From DASREM01 sp035652095 (GTDB taxonomy: Bacteria; Acidobacteriota; Terriglobia; Terriglobales; Acidobacteriaceae): a stretch of 64,000 nt of DNA. Below the pieces are notes generated by a model. The model ran no database searches. It worked only from the letters and a program-made list of their open reading frames with translations, and was not told where the DNA came from. Shown in pieces: positions 18,577-27,695 of the stretch; the stretch's first letter is position 1, and each line of letters begins with the position of its first letter. The stretch lies in NCBI GenBank assembly GCA_035652095.1, contig DASREM010000056.1:372001-436000 (forward strand), in the 5' to 3' direction. Both the position numbers and the translations under genes were made by a program.

Positions 18577-19176
18577 TTAACCAGGCCAGGCTTTCATCGT
18601 GACCTTGACCACCTTCTCCAACTCTTTCCGGCTTGCGCCGCTGCTGGCTTGCACGGATAGGCCGTGGAGGATGGTTGCGACGTAGCGTGCAAGAGCGGCC
18701 GTATCGGCATGGCGCGGAAGGTCGCCTTCGGATTGAGCGCGCTTGAAGCGGCGGCGCAGCCACGTCACCATCAGTTCGCGGCGAGCGGCCAGTTCACCGC
18801 AGATCGAGGAATCCCCCGTGGAGACCGCGCCCTGCACTAGAAGACAGCCATGGGGATTGCCGCGACAGGCGACTGCTGCGACGGTTCGCAGCAGGAGCTT
18901 CTCGACTACGGCGCGCGCAGTCTTCTCCTGCAACGCCTCGCGCACATATCCGGCCGGGCCTTCGGCGTAACGATCGAGGGCCTTTCGGAACAGCTCCTGC
19001 TTATCGCCGAAGGCCGCGTACATGCTGGGACGGTTGATGCCCATCGCCCGGGTGAGGTCGTCAAGCGAGGCGCCTTCGTATCCTTTTTGCCAGAACACCT
19101 GCACGGCCGCATCCAGCGCCTTGGCGGCGTCGAACTCGCGGGGACGGCCCCGGGCCGTGCTGCTTGCGCGTGCCAT
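18577..19176 (-). CDS. TetR family repressor
   Basis: The 199-residue regulator has an N-terminal helix-turn-helix (GRPREFDAAKALDAAVQVFWQKGYEGASLDDLTRAMGINRPSMYAAFGDKQELFRKALDRY). The ligand domain contains CRGNPHGCLLVQGAVSTGDSS, common in regulators of this subgroup that sit next to short-chain dehydrogenases. It is divergent from the SDR gene, with one inverted repeat between them, so it probably represses itself and the SDR gene. The ligand is unknown. Confidence 0.93.
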   Translation of the reverse strand: MARASSTARGRPREFDAAKALDAAVQVFWQKGYEGASLDDLTRAMGINRPSMYAAFGDKQELFRKALDRYAEGPAGYVREALQEKTARAVVEKLLLRTVAAVACRGNPHGCLLVQGAVSTGDSSICGELAARRELMVTWLRRRFKRAQSEGDLPRHADTAALARYVATILHGLSVQASSGASRKELEKVVKVTMKAWPG

Positions 19177-19194
19177 TGTCAGTAATTCTACAGT

Positions 19195-19214
19195 TTTGTA
19201 CTAACCGGTACAAA
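19195..19214. promoter_or_regulatory. Predicted TetR operator in the divergent promoter region
   Basis: A perfect inverted repeat TTTGTAC (19195-19201) and GTACAAA (19208-19214), spaced by TAACCG, lies between the divergent TetR and SDR genes, 18 nt before the tetR start codon. Size and place are typical of a TetR dimer site controlling both genes. Confidence 0.75.
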
Positions 19215-19277
19215 TCTTGAATCTTTCTCCCCGAGTCCGAAATCTTATTTTCCGTGCAGTAAGCACAGGAGGCATGT

Positions 19278-20027
19278 ATGGCGAAGAAACTTTCAAACAA
19301 AGTCGCAATCGTAACCGGCGCGTCCAAGGGCATTGGCGCCGCCATCGCAAAGCAATTTGCCGACGAGGGCGCGGCGGTCGTGGTGAACTACGCTTCCAGC
19401 AAAGCCGGCGCGGACCGCGTCGTCGCCGAAATCACCAAGAACGGTGGCAAAGCCATTGCCGTCCAGGCCGACATGTCGAAGCAGGCTGACATCGAACGGC
19501 TGTTTTCTGAAGCCAAGAAGGCGTTCGGGAAAGTGGACATCCTGGTCAACAATGCGGGAATTTATGAATTTTCCCCGCTGGAGAACGTTACCGGCGAGCA
19601 CTTTCACAAGCAGTTCGATTTGAACGTGCTGGGACTGGTGCTGGCGTCGAAGGAAGCGGCGAAATATTTCAACGGCGAAGGCAGCATCGTCAACATCAGT
19701 TCGATCGCGAGCACGCTGGCCCCGGCAACCACGGCGGTGTACAGCGCTACCAAGGCGTCCGTCGATGCGGTGACGCGATCGCTGGCCAAGGAACTGGGGC
19801 CGCGCCAGATTCGAGTGAACGCCATCAGCCCCGGAATGGTGGATACGGAGGGATTCCGTTCCGCGGGCCTGCCGGAGAGCGACTTCCGCAAGCAGGTAGA
19901 ATCGCAGACTCCGCTCGGCCGCATCGGGAAGCCTGAAGATATCGCGCCCGCGGCGGTTTTCTTTGCTTCGCAGGATTCTTCCTGGATTACCGGCGAAACG
20001 CTCGTTATCTCTGGCGGGTATCGCTGA
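19278..20027 (+). CDS. SDR family oxidoreductase
   Basis: A classical short-chain dehydrogenase of 249 residues: nucleotide motif VTGASKGIGAAIA, VDILVNNAGIYEF, catalytic Ser in IVNISSIAS, YxxxK as YSATKAS, and ISPGMVDTEG. GGAGG precedes the ATG. The residue after the second beta strand (NYASSKAGA) suggests NADP(H) preference. Probably induced when the divergent TetR repressor releases its operator; substrate unknown, perhaps a reactive carbonyl. Confidence 0.93.
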   Translation: MAKKLSNKVAIVTGASKGIGAAIAKQFADEGAAVVVNYASSKAGADRVVAEITKNGGKAIAVQADMSKQADIERLFSEAKKAFGKVDILVNNAGIYEFSPLENVTGEHFHKQFDLNVLGLVLASKEAAKYFNGEGSIVNISSIASTLAPATTAVYSATKASVDAVTRSLAKELGPRQIRVNAISPGMVDTEGFRSAGLPESDFRKQVESQTPLGRIGKPEDIAPAAVFFASQDSSWITGETLVISGGYR

Positions 20028-20065
20028 GCAGCTAAAGCTGCGCTGACGAACTGCCGATACAGATG

Positions 20066-20100
20066 AATGGGAGTGTGGCCTCCGGGCGAACACTCCCATT
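20066..20100 (+). terminator. Hairpin terminator after the SDR gene
   Basis: Perfect 11-bp arms (20066-20076 and 20090-20100) enclose a 13-nt loop, 39 nt after the SDR stop. Only TTT follows. The hairpin covers the first possible start codon (20063) of the next gene, arguing that translation begins at the later ATG at 20108. Confidence 0.6.
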
Positions 20101-20107
20101 TACCGCA

Positions 20108-21961
20108 ATGATCCTGCTTGGGCTTTCAACCTCCGATCCTCGTCACTGGATTCTATTGTGCGTGGTGTTGCTGGTGGTGGTGGGGCAGGCGACGGCGATT
20201 TACCTGATCCGGCGCCGCTCCGACAAGCGCGAGGAACTGTTTCGCATCATTACGGAAAACGCTGCGGACATGATCGCGCTGGTCGATTTGAAGGGGCGCC
20301 GGCAGTACAACAGCCCGTCGTACAAAAGACTTCTCGGTTACTCGCCTGCGGAACTCTCCGCAACGTCTGCCTTCGAGCAGATTCATCCCGACGACCGCTT
20401 CAAGGTGCTGGAAGCCGCGCGTTCGGCCCGCGAGACCGGCGTGGGCCGGCAGCTGGAATACCGGCTGCGGCACAAGAACGGCACCTGGCGGATTCTCGAA
20501 TCCACCGCCAGCACCATCAGGGACGCCAAGGGGGAAGTGGAGAAGCTGGTGATCGTGAACCGCGACATCACCGACCGCAAGCGGGCCGAAGAACAGCTGG
20601 AGCACAATTCCCTGCACGATCCTTTGACGGGGCTGGCAAACCGCCGGCTCTGCCTGGACCGGCTGCAACGCGCATGGGTCCGCGAGCAGCGCGATGCGCA
20701 GTACCAGTTTTCGGTGCTGCTGATCAGCCTGGACGATTTCGCGAGCTTGAACGAATCAGCCGGCCCGGTAGCGGCGGACCTGGTGGTGGCCGAAGTGGGG
20801 CGCCGTATCGAATCTGAACTGCGGCTGGTAGACACGGTATCGCGGTCCGAGGCCGAGCCGGGACCCAACACTCTGCTGTCCCGCTTCGAAGCGGCGGAGT
20901 TCACCATTCTCCTGGAAAGCGCGCAAACTCCGAGTGACGCGATGCGGGTGGCGCAGCGGGTGCAGGCAGCGATCGCTCAACCGATTGCATTGCCGGACCG
21001 CGAGGTGGTCGTCAGCGCGAGCATCGGAATCGCGTTGAGCACATCGCAGCACGAGAAGCCGGAGGACCTGCTGCGCGATGCGGCGGTGGCTGCCCGTCGC
21101 GCCCACGCGCGCGGGGGCGGACATTGCGAGGTATTCGATGAACTGATGCACACTCGCGCGGTGCGGCGCCTCGCCCTCGAAGATGAGCTTTCACAGGCCT
21201 TGGAACGCGGCGAATTCATTCTTTACTACCAGCCTGCCATCAAGCTCACAACCCGGCAGCTTGCCGGTTTCGAGGCGCTGCTGCGATGGAAGCACCCCAC
21301 GAAGGGGATTGTGTCGCCGTACGATTTCATCAGCGTGGCCGAGGACACTGGCCTGATCGCATTGATCGATCGCTGGGTCATCGAGGACGCCTGCCGGCAA
21401 CTCTGCGCGTGGCAGGCTGACTATGCGGTCGCGCGCCAATTGCATGTCGCCGTCAATCTCTCGGCGCGGCAGTTGGCCAATCCAAACCTGGTGACGGAAT
21501 TCCGCGCGGTCGCCAGCCGGTCCGGCATTGCGCCGGAGCGGCTGCAGATAGAGATCCCGGAGCAGGTGGCGATGGCGGACCCCAAGCTGACGTGCAACGT
21601 TCTACTGCAATTCAAGCATGTCGGAGTGGGAAGAACGCTGGACGATTTCGGCTCCGGCGACTCTTCGCTCTCCTGGCTGCAGCGGTTTCCACTGAGCACG
21701 GTGAAGATTGACCGTTCCCTGGTCAGCGGCATGGCAATGGACCGGCGCAGCCAGGAGTTGGTGTCTCTGATCGCGGTGGTTGCTCGGGCATTGCATGTGA
21801 GACTGAGCGCCGAAGGTATCGAGGCGGTAAGCCAGATCGATCCCCTGATCAATGCCGGCTGCGAATTTGGACAAGGATATCTGTTTTCTCAACCCGTGGA
21901 TGCAGCCCAGGCACAAAAGATGCTGCGGGCGCCCACCTGGCACATGCAAGCGCGCCCATAG
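20108..21961 (+). CDS. Membrane PAS-GGDEF-EAL protein with degenerate GGDEF site
   Basis: A membrane helix (about residues 12-32) is followed by a PAS domain (about 40-155; ENAADMIALVDLKGRRQY to VNRDITDRKRAEE), a GGDEF domain (165-330) and an EAL domain (345-600). The GGDEF signature is replaced by RFEAAEF, so diguanylate cyclase activity is unlikely. The EAL domain keeps FEALLRW, VNLSARQL, DDFGSGDSS, KIDRSL, AEGIEA and GQGYLFSQP, so it is probably an active c-di-GMP phosphodiesterase. The start at 20108 avoids the hairpin just upstream, though no strong ribosome-binding site is visible. Confidence 0.9.
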   Translation: MILLGLSTSDPRHWILLCVVLLVVVGQATAIYLIRRRSDKREELFRIITENAADMIALVDLKGRRQYNSPSYKRLLGYSPAELSATSAFEQIHPDDRFKVLEAARSARETGVGRQLEYRLRHKNGTWRILESTASTIRDAKGEVEKLVIVNRDITDRKRAEEQLEHNSLHDPLTGLANRRLCLDRLQRAWVREQRDAQYQFSVLLISLDDFASLNESAGPVAADLVVAEVGRRIESELRLVDTVSRSEAEPGPNTLLSRFEAAEFTILLESAQTPSDAMRVAQRVQAAIAQPIALPDREVVVSASIGIALSTSQHEKPEDLLRDAAVAARRAHARGGGHCEVFDELMHTRAVRRLALEDELSQALERGEFILYYQPAIKLTTRQLAGFEALLRWKHPTKGIVSPYDFISVAEDTGLIALIDRWVIEDACRQLCAWQADYAVARQLHVAVNLSARQLANPNLVTEFRAVASRSGIAPERLQIEIPEQVAMADPKLTCNVLLQFKHVGVGRTLDDFGSGDSSLSWLQRFPLSTVKIDRSLVSGMAMDRRSQELVSLIAVVARALHVRLSAEGIEAVSQIDPLINAGCEFGQGYLFSQPVDAAQAQKMLRAPTWHMQARP

Positions 21962-22009
21962 CGCCGGCCGGCGATATAGTGGTTGGTACCCACCTGCGGC
22001 GGAAGGTGG

Positions 22010-22501
22010 ATGATGCAATCTCTACCAGCCACAATTCGTAAGGCAACCAAGGACGATGCTCCGGCGATGATCTCGCTGGTGAACGAAGCCTTCACCGTGG
22101 AAGACTTCCTTGAGGGGACGCGCACCGACACCGAGCGCATGGCAAAGAGCATGCAGGCCGGGCAATTCCTGGTGGCAGAAGATGCGTTCGGCAAAATTGT
22201 GGCAACGGTTTATATCGAATTGCATGGAGAGCGCGGATATTTTGGAATGCTGGCGGTGGACCCATCGCAACAGGGCCAGGGCCTGGGGCGCAGGATGATC
22301 GAGGCCGCGGAGGACCATTGCCGTCGTCTGGGATGCAATTTCATGGACATCAAGGTACTCAGCCTGCGCCATGGTCTTCCCGAATACTACCGGCAGTTCG
22401 GCTACATCGAGACTGGCACCGAAGGCTTCCGTCCGTCACGCCCGTTTAAGCCGGGGGTGGAGTGCCACTGCATTGTGATGTCGAAGAAGCTGAACTGGTA
22501 A
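22010..22501 (+). CDS. GNAT family N-acetyltransferase
   Basis: The 163-residue protein has the acetyl-CoA binding region FGMLAVDPSQQGQGLGRRMIEAAEDHCRRLGCNFMDIKVL, then LPEYYRQFGYIETGTEGF, typical of GNAT enzymes. GGAAGGTGG precedes two adjacent ATG codons (22010 and 22013). The acceptor substrate is unknown. It stands alone between larger genes. Confidence 0.9.
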   Translation: MMQSLPATIRKATKDDAPAMISLVNEAFTVEDFLEGTRTDTERMAKSMQAGQFLVAEDAFGKIVATVYIELHGERGYFGMLAVDPSQQGQGLGRRMIEAAEDHCRRLGCNFMDIKVLSLRHGLPEYYRQFGYIETGTEGFRPSRPFKPGVECHCIVMSKKLNW

Positions 22502-22861
22502 GCATGGAAGATCCAGACTGTTCCGCGAGGCCGTTTCCGGTTGTCTCACAAAAGGGCTGATTTCGCCCCGTGCCGGGCAGGGGGTTCGACTCAGAGGTGG
22601 GTAGGGCCCCGGTTCCGGCATCACACGCCGATGTGACGAAGATCACTGCATCATGGGTCATCGCGGCGAAACAATGCTCTCCTGCCTACCCACCTCGTTT
22701 GCAGAAGATCCGTTTCCATTCTTCCCAAGGAGCCTGTGATGCCGTCTCCGGTTCTTCGTTTTCTCGCTAACTCTGCGTTCAATCTACCTGAACTCTGTGC
22801 AGCTTTAGGCCGCCGGCGGCGGCACGAACCAGTCCCCAACATCAGTTGTCGAGAGAACACT
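22502..22861 (+). promoter_or_regulatory. 360-bp upstream region of the kelch-repeat gene with long-range stem
   Basis: No gene is apparent. Complementary 12-base arms at 22594-22605 and 22685-22696 could pair in an RNA leader, and a shorter TGCCGG/CCGGCA pair (22571-22576, 22615-22620) would compete with the first arm. No known riboswitch consensus is recognised. Confidence 0.35.
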
Positions 22862-25800
22862 ATGATGCAAAAGAAGATCGTGGCTGTGTTTTGCCTATTC
22901 CTTCTGTGGACCTTCTTATCATCCGGCATGGCTGCAGCCCAGGATGCCAATCTCTCCTTATCCACATTCAGTCTCGGCGATCGCATCCTCTGCCAGACCG
23001 CCATCGAGCAGGTCTACTGGCGGCACCGGACGGGAGCCACTCCCGGCGTTTCGTCTCGAAGTTCCTTTGAGCAAGCAGTGCCCGCCGATTTGATTCAGCG
23101 CAAAGCGGAGGATGTCATATTTCAATCCGCAGCATTGCAGCGCTTCTGGGGGGTCCACATCACCGGAGATCAATTGCAGGCGGAACTGAACCGCATGGTG
23201 GCCAACAGCAAGGCGCCAGATGTGCTCGCGGAATTATTTTCCGCTCTGGACAACGATCCACTGAAGGCGGCTGAGTGTTTAGCTCGGCCTCTGCTGGTCG
23301 ATCGTTTGATTCAGAGCTACTACAGCGCTGACGAACGTTTTCACGGCGTACTGAAGTCGAAGGCCAGCGCCGAAGCGGCCAGCCGTCCCCTCGCCAGCAG
23401 TGGCGGTCAGTATAAAGAGGTGGAATGGAGCCGTGGACGGCAAACTGCAAGCAGTCGAGCAGCCGTCGTAATGACTCCTTCCGATTTTGATCAGCGCGTC
23501 GCGGATTTGAAGCGTTCCTTCGGCGGGGCTTCCGGCAAGCTGGCAGCCGGAGATGTGAGCGGCTTGCGCGAAGATGCAAACCGCTTCTACGCGGTATCGA
23601 TTCTGGCTCTGGATCACTCCACTGTGCGCATCGCCACTGTCGAATGGCCGAAGGTCCCCTTCGAGGGTTGGTGGACCACGACGCGTTCGCAGCTGCCGAT
23701 GGCGTTCGATACCACCCCGTTCGATTACACGCTTCCGGCTGTCGCGCCCAATGCCAACTGCCGCGACGATAGCTGGAAACCGACGTTGCAGTTGCTCGAT
23801 CCGCGCTACTTCCACACCGCCGTATGGACGGGGACGGAGATGATCGTTTGGGGTGGAATGAGTAGTGTGGGAACGATCTACAACGATGGCAGCCGGTACA
23901 ATCCTGCTACCGATACCTGGACGCTGGTTACTACGAAAGGCGCTCCCTCCGCACGCGAAGCTCATGTCGCAGTGTGGACCGGCAAGGAGATGGTTGTGTT
24001 CGGCGCCACCGGCGACCAGACTGGTGGACGCTACAACCCTGTGACCGATACCTGGCGTGCGACCAATACCGCCGGAGCACCCGTTGGGCAAGGCTACTCG
24101 GCGGTGGTGTGGACCGGCAAAGAGATGATTGTTTGGGGCGGTATCCTGTTTTCCCCGGTCAATGCCGGTGGGCGTTACAACCCCCAAACCGATACCTGGA
24201 CAGTATTGCCCCCCGCGCCCTTGGCGGCCCGTGCCTACACTCCAGCCGTGTGGACGGGTTCGGAGATGCTCGTGTGGGCCGGGTACGACGTCAGCATCGG
24301 TCAGCTTTATGGGGATGGCGCTCGCTACAACCCGACAACCAATACATGGACCATGATCAGTTCCACCGGCGCTCCGAACGCTCGTTACTGGCACACCGCG
24401 GTTTGGAGTGGCACCGAGATGATCGTATGGGGTGGAATCAATTATCCCTCCTACGACCTGAGCGGTGGGCGTTATAACCCAGCCACCAACACGTGGACGC
24501 CTACCAGCCTGGTAAATCCTCCCGCGCTGCGCTGGCTGCATGCGGCGGTTTGGACGGGGAAGGAAATGGTGATCGCGGGGGGCACTCCAAGCAATCCAGC
24601 GGGCGGCCGCTACAATCCTCTGACTGATAGCTGGACGGCAACGAACTCGGTCAACGCCGCCAATAATGGCCAGGGCATCACCGCCGTTTGGACCGGCAAA
24701 GAAATGATCCTCTGGGGTGGGCTGGACGACAAGTTCGTCTTTCACAACGACGGGGGGCGCTATAACCCCACCACCGATTCGTGGCTTCGTACCACGACGA
24801 TGAACGTGCCCCAGGCGAGAGGTCTGCATTCTGCCGAGTGGACAGGCAGTGAGATGGTGATCTGGGGCGGCTTCTCATCCGGTGTTTCCGCGCCCGGCGG
24901 TCGATACGATCCCGCTACCGACAGCTGGAAAACAGTGAGCACCGTCGGCGCTCCCGCAGGACGTGAAAATGCCACCAACGTCTGGACCGGAACAGAAGTC
25001 ATTTTTTGGGGTGGCGATCCGGACGGAAATCCTTTCACGCCCGGCACCGGCGGCCGCTACAACCCGGTGACGGACACCTGGAAGCTGACGACCAAGGCGA
25101 ATGCCCCGTTTAACACCTATGGTCATACTGCCGTCTGGACCGGAACGGAGATGATCGTGTACGGCGGGATCAGTTCCAGCCTCAACGCCAAGCGATATAA
25201 CCCCTCAACCAATACATGGGCGGACGCTACCCTGACGAACGACCCGGGCCATCGCGATCATCACGGCGCCGTATGGAGCGGAACGGAAATGATCATCTGG
25301 GGCGGCTCCATCGACAACGGATATGTTGGCCCCGAGGGCGGACGTTACAACCCGACTACGAATACCTGGACTCTGATGAGCCCCAGCGGGCTCGATGCTC
25401 TTCGCATGTGGCCAGTGAGCGTGTGGACAGGGACGGAAACGATCGTTTGGGGTGGATACAACCTGCTCTTCGGTAAATTCTTTAATGACGGAGCTCGCTA
25501 TAACCCTATATCGAATACCTGGATCAAGACCAGAGTGGCCGGTGCTCCTTCCCCGCGCATTACGCAAGGGGTGTGGAGCGGGACCGAAATGTTGACGTGG
25601 GGCGGAAGCTTCGATAGCAGCGGCGGCCGCTACAATCCTGCAACCGATTCCTGGAAACCGACCACCAAGGTCAACGCACCCTTTGAGCGTGCCGGGGGAC
25701 GCTGGTCTACGGTGTGGACCGGGTCGCAGATGATTATTTGGGGCGGGATCAATGACACCCAGCAAGGTAATCTTTATTGCGCATCTGGTGTCCCCAACAG

Positions 25801-26083
25801 CGCACCAGTAGCCGTGAATGATAACTACACGGTCCTCTCCAACAAGCAACTGGTAGTCGGTGTGAAGTCGAGCGTCTTGCTGAACGACACTGATGCGAAC
25901 GGGGATCTACTCTCTGCCAAGGGCATCAGCAAGACCATCCATGGAACGGTCCAATTCAATTCGAATGGGTCGTTCACTTACAAGCCAACGACGGGCTACG
26001 TTGGGCCCGATAGTTTTACCTATCAGGCCAACGATGGTGTGGCCAACAGCAACACTGCAACCGTGACGATCACTGTACAGTAG
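22862..26083 (+). CDS. Large secreted kelch-repeat protein with Ig-like C-terminal domain
   Basis: The ATG at 22862 begins a signal peptide (to about residue 28, ...SSGMAAAQ). Residues 30-250 are helical and contain a stretch resembling SurA/parvulin N-terminal regions (VHITGDQLQAELNRMV). Then 14 repeats of about 50 residues follow, each with a WTG/WSGxEMxxWGG turn and a GGRYNPxTxxW strand, consistent with beta-propeller blades; 14 could make two seven-bladed propellers. The last 95 residues (APVAVNDNYTVLSNKQL to GPDSFTYQANDG) are a cadherin/Ig-like module. Probably a cell-surface or extracellular binding protein; the target is unknown. Confidence 0.85.
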   Translation: MMQKKIVAVFCLFLLWTFLSSGMAAAQDANLSLSTFSLGDRILCQTAIEQVYWRHRTGATPGVSSRSSFEQAVPADLIQRKAEDVIFQSAALQRFWGVHITGDQLQAELNRMVANSKAPDVLAELFSALDNDPLKAAECLARPLLVDRLIQSYYSADERFHGVLKSKASAEAASRPLASSGGQYKEVEWSRGRQTASSRAAVVMTPSDFDQRVADLKRSFGGASGKLAAGDVSGLREDANRFYAVSILALDHSTVRIATVEWPKVPFEGWWTTTRSQLPMAFDTTPFDYTLPAVAPNANCRDDSWKPTLQLLDPRYFHTAVWTGTEMIVWGGMSSVGTIYNDGSRYNPATDTWTLVTTKGAPSAREAHVAVWTGKEMVVFGATGDQTGGRYNPVTDTWRATNTAGAPVGQGYSAVVWTGKEMIVWGGILFSPVNAGGRYNPQTDTWTVLPPAPLAARAYTPAVWTGSEMLVWAGYDVSIGQLYGDGARYNPTTNTWTMISSTGAPNARYWHTAVWSGTEMIVWGGINYPSYDLSGGRYNPATNTWTPTSLVNPPALRWLHAAVWTGKEMVIAGGTPSNPAGGRYNPLTDSWTATNSVNAANNGQGITAVWTGKEMILWGGLDDKFVFHNDGGRYNPTTDSWLRTTTMNVPQARGLHSAEWTGSEMVIWGGFSSGVSAPGGRYDPATDSWKTVSTVGAPAGRENATNVWTGTEVIFWGGDPDGNPFTPGTGGRYNPVTDTWKLTTKANAPFNTYGHTAVWTGTEMIVYGGISSSLNAKRYNPSTNTWADATLTNDPGHRDHHGAVWSGTEMIIWGGSIDNGYVGPEGGRYNPTTNTWTLMSPSGLDALRMWPVSVWTGTETIVWGGYNLLFGKFFNDGARYNPISNTWIKTRVAGAPSPRITQGVWSGTEMLTWGGSFDSSGGRYNPATDSWKPTTKVNAPFERAGGRWSTVWTGSQMIIWGGINDTQQGNLYCASGVPNSAPVAVNDNYTVLSNKQLVVGVKSSVLLNDTDANGDLLSAKGISKTIHGTVQFNSNGSFTYKPTTGYVGPDSFTYQANDGVANSNTATVTITVQ

Positions 26084-26089
26084 CGAGGC

Positions 26090-26285
26090 GGCGGGTGGGC
26101 CCGATCTGCGCGGTCGTATAGCGGCTTCTTCGGTTTCTGTTGGCACAATGAGAAACGTGGGATGCCCCTCGTCTGATGCAATGTGTGTTGGCGCCCACGT
26201 CTGGAACACCGCCAGACGCGGGGCATCCCATAGTGTGATTGTGCAAACGGAAACCAGAAGACGCTATCATCGGCGCAGGTCGGGG
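26090..26285. repeat. Intergenic repeat copy 1 (with 73-bp insertion)
   Basis: The sequence from GGCGGGTGGGCCCGAT to GGTCGGGG is repeated at 27942-28076 in the same orientation at roughly 87% identity by eye. Copy 1 starts 7 nt after the kelch gene stop and contains an extra structured segment at 26158-26230. The two copies bracket the histidine kinase gene. Confidence 0.75.
26158..26230. repeat. 73-bp inverted-repeat element inside repeat copy 1
   Basis: The ends are 18-base inverted repeats (26158-26175 and 26213-26230) matching at 17 of 18 positions, around a 37-base core that holds a second dyad (CGTCTGG/CCAGACG at 26198-26204 and 26212-26218). Copy 2 of the surrounding repeat has only about 12 bases at this point. 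It resembles a REP or small MITE-like palindromic element. Confidence 0.6.
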
Positions 26286-26363
26286 CCACCCGCCTGAAAA
26301 ACCGTTGGCGATTATGCGATAAGGTGCTCAACACCGTGATAGGCATCAGTCATGACATATCGC

Positions 26364-27680
26364 TCATGCCTCATCAACGTGGGAACGAGCCGGTGGAGAA
26401 GGGAGGTGGGCAGTGATTACCGTCCCGTAAGAGCCTGTATTGATCTCGATGACTCCTCCCAGCTGCGCAATCCGTTCTCGCATTCCGCGAATACCAACTC
26501 CGGGCAAGCTACCAGATCTCGCTTTATCCCGCCTTTCGAGCGGAATCCCCATGCCCGTATCCTGGACTTCGAGCGTAATACCCGTCACCGAACGCGCCAA
26601 ACGAATACTTGCGAATGAGCTTCCCGAATGACGGTGAATGTTGGTGAGACACTCCTGCACAATGCGGAACAGGGCTATTTCAAATTCGTCCGTGAGCCGG
26701 CCGAGATCAGGAGTAAGATCCAGCCTCACTTTTATTTTGCTACGTTCGGCAAATCCGTCCGCATACCAGCGGATGGCCGAGACCAGCCCTGCTTCATCCA
26801 GCAACGGCGGATGAAGCAGATAGGAGGTTGTCCGCAGTTCGCGCGACATCTGCTCGATCAGGGCAGTGCTGTCTGCTAGGGCTCTGACTGCAGCGGTACT
26901 CAAAGATTGTGATTCTGCGGCAACGGAAGACAAATACATACCTTGTGCTACAAGCATCTGTCCGATGCTGTCATGCAATTCACGAGCAATCCGTCTGCGC
27001 TCTTCATCCTGGATCTGCATGAGGCGGGCTGTCAGCTCACGTAGGCTTGCGTTGGCCTCCCGGAGTTGCTCGGTCTGCTTTACGAGCTGACTGTTCTTCA
27101 GGTCGAGCTGGGCCGCATCGGCAGCATGCAGGCGGTCGGTCAAATCCCGAATCTTGCGATCACGAACGGACAGCCCTGCTTCCGATTGATCCGCCCGCAA
27201 CTGCAGAAGTTCCGACGCTAGCTGGCGTTCTTCGCCTTGTTGTTTAAGACGAACAAACTCAGTCACGTCCTCCATCCGGTGAATAATGTAGCGCACGGCG
27301 CCATCAGGAGACAAAACCGGCGAACTGATCGAACTCCAGTATCGCTCCTCGAAGCCACCCCCGCTTGCGAGCGGACGACGTATATTGTGCTTTTTCATTG
27401 CAGTCACTTCCGGCTTGCCCGTGCGCGCCACTGCATCAAGCGTGGTGCGCAGGTCTTCTCGTGCTTCTTGGGCACCCAAGTCCGCAGGATTGTCAGGGAA
27501 AACCTCGAACAAGCCGCGGCCGAGTATCTCGTGGCGAACGGTCATTGTGGATCCAAGGAAAGCATCCGTTGCTGCAACAATCGTGTGATTCTGGTCGGGG
27601 GAGAGAACGACGCACAGAACTGGCCCAGACTGAAACAGCTCTTGGAAATCTGGTACTCTCGCGAGATATGATTTTGGCAT
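26364..27680 (-). CDS. Orphan NarL-type sensor histidine kinase with PAS domain
   Basis: GGAGG six bases upstream fixes ATG 27680. Residues 10-150 form a PAS-like sensor (LFQSGPVLCVVLSPDQNHTIVAATDAFLG to RMEDVTEFV), followed by a coiled coil, a HisKA_3 domain (RRRIARELHDSIGQMLVAQGMYL, phospho-His in ELHDS) and an HATPase with IVQECLTNIHRHSG and DTGMGIP. There is no membrane segment, so it senses a cytoplasmic or diffusible signal. No response regulator is adjacent. The gene is bracketed by the two copies of an intergenic repeat. Confidence 0.92.
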   Translation of the reverse strand: MPKSYLARVPDFQELFQSGPVLCVVLSPDQNHTIVAATDAFLGSTMTVRHEILGRGLFEVFPDNPADLGAQEAREDLRTTLDAVARTGKPEVTAMKKHNIRRPLASGGGFEERYWSSISSPVLSPDGAVRYIIHRMEDVTEFVRLKQQGEERQLASELLQLRADQSEAGLSVRDRKIRDLTDRLHAADAAQLDLKNSQLVKQTEQLREANASLRELTARLMQIQDEERRRIARELHDSIGQMLVAQGMYLSSVAAESQSLSTAAVRALADSTALIEQMSRELRTTSYLLHPPLLDEAGLVSAIRWYADGFAERSKIKVRLDLTPDLGRLTDEFEIALFRIVQECLTNIHRHSGSSFASIRLARSVTGITLEVQDTGMGIPLERRDKARSGSLPGVGIRGMRERIAQLGGVIEINTGSYGTVITAHLPSPPARSHVDEA

Positions 27681-27695
27681 CACAGACCTCCCCAA

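Noticed and set aside
22570..22625. tRNA-like segment with a GGTTCGACT T-loop
   Set aside because: No matching acceptor or anticodon stem could be drawn; only isolated short pairings exist.
23279..24829. Minus-strand open frame of about 516 codons inside the kelch-repeat gene
   Set aside because: Its apparent repeats are the complement of the kelch repeats. There is no ribosome-binding site, and the plus-strand protein has a signal peptide and domain structure.
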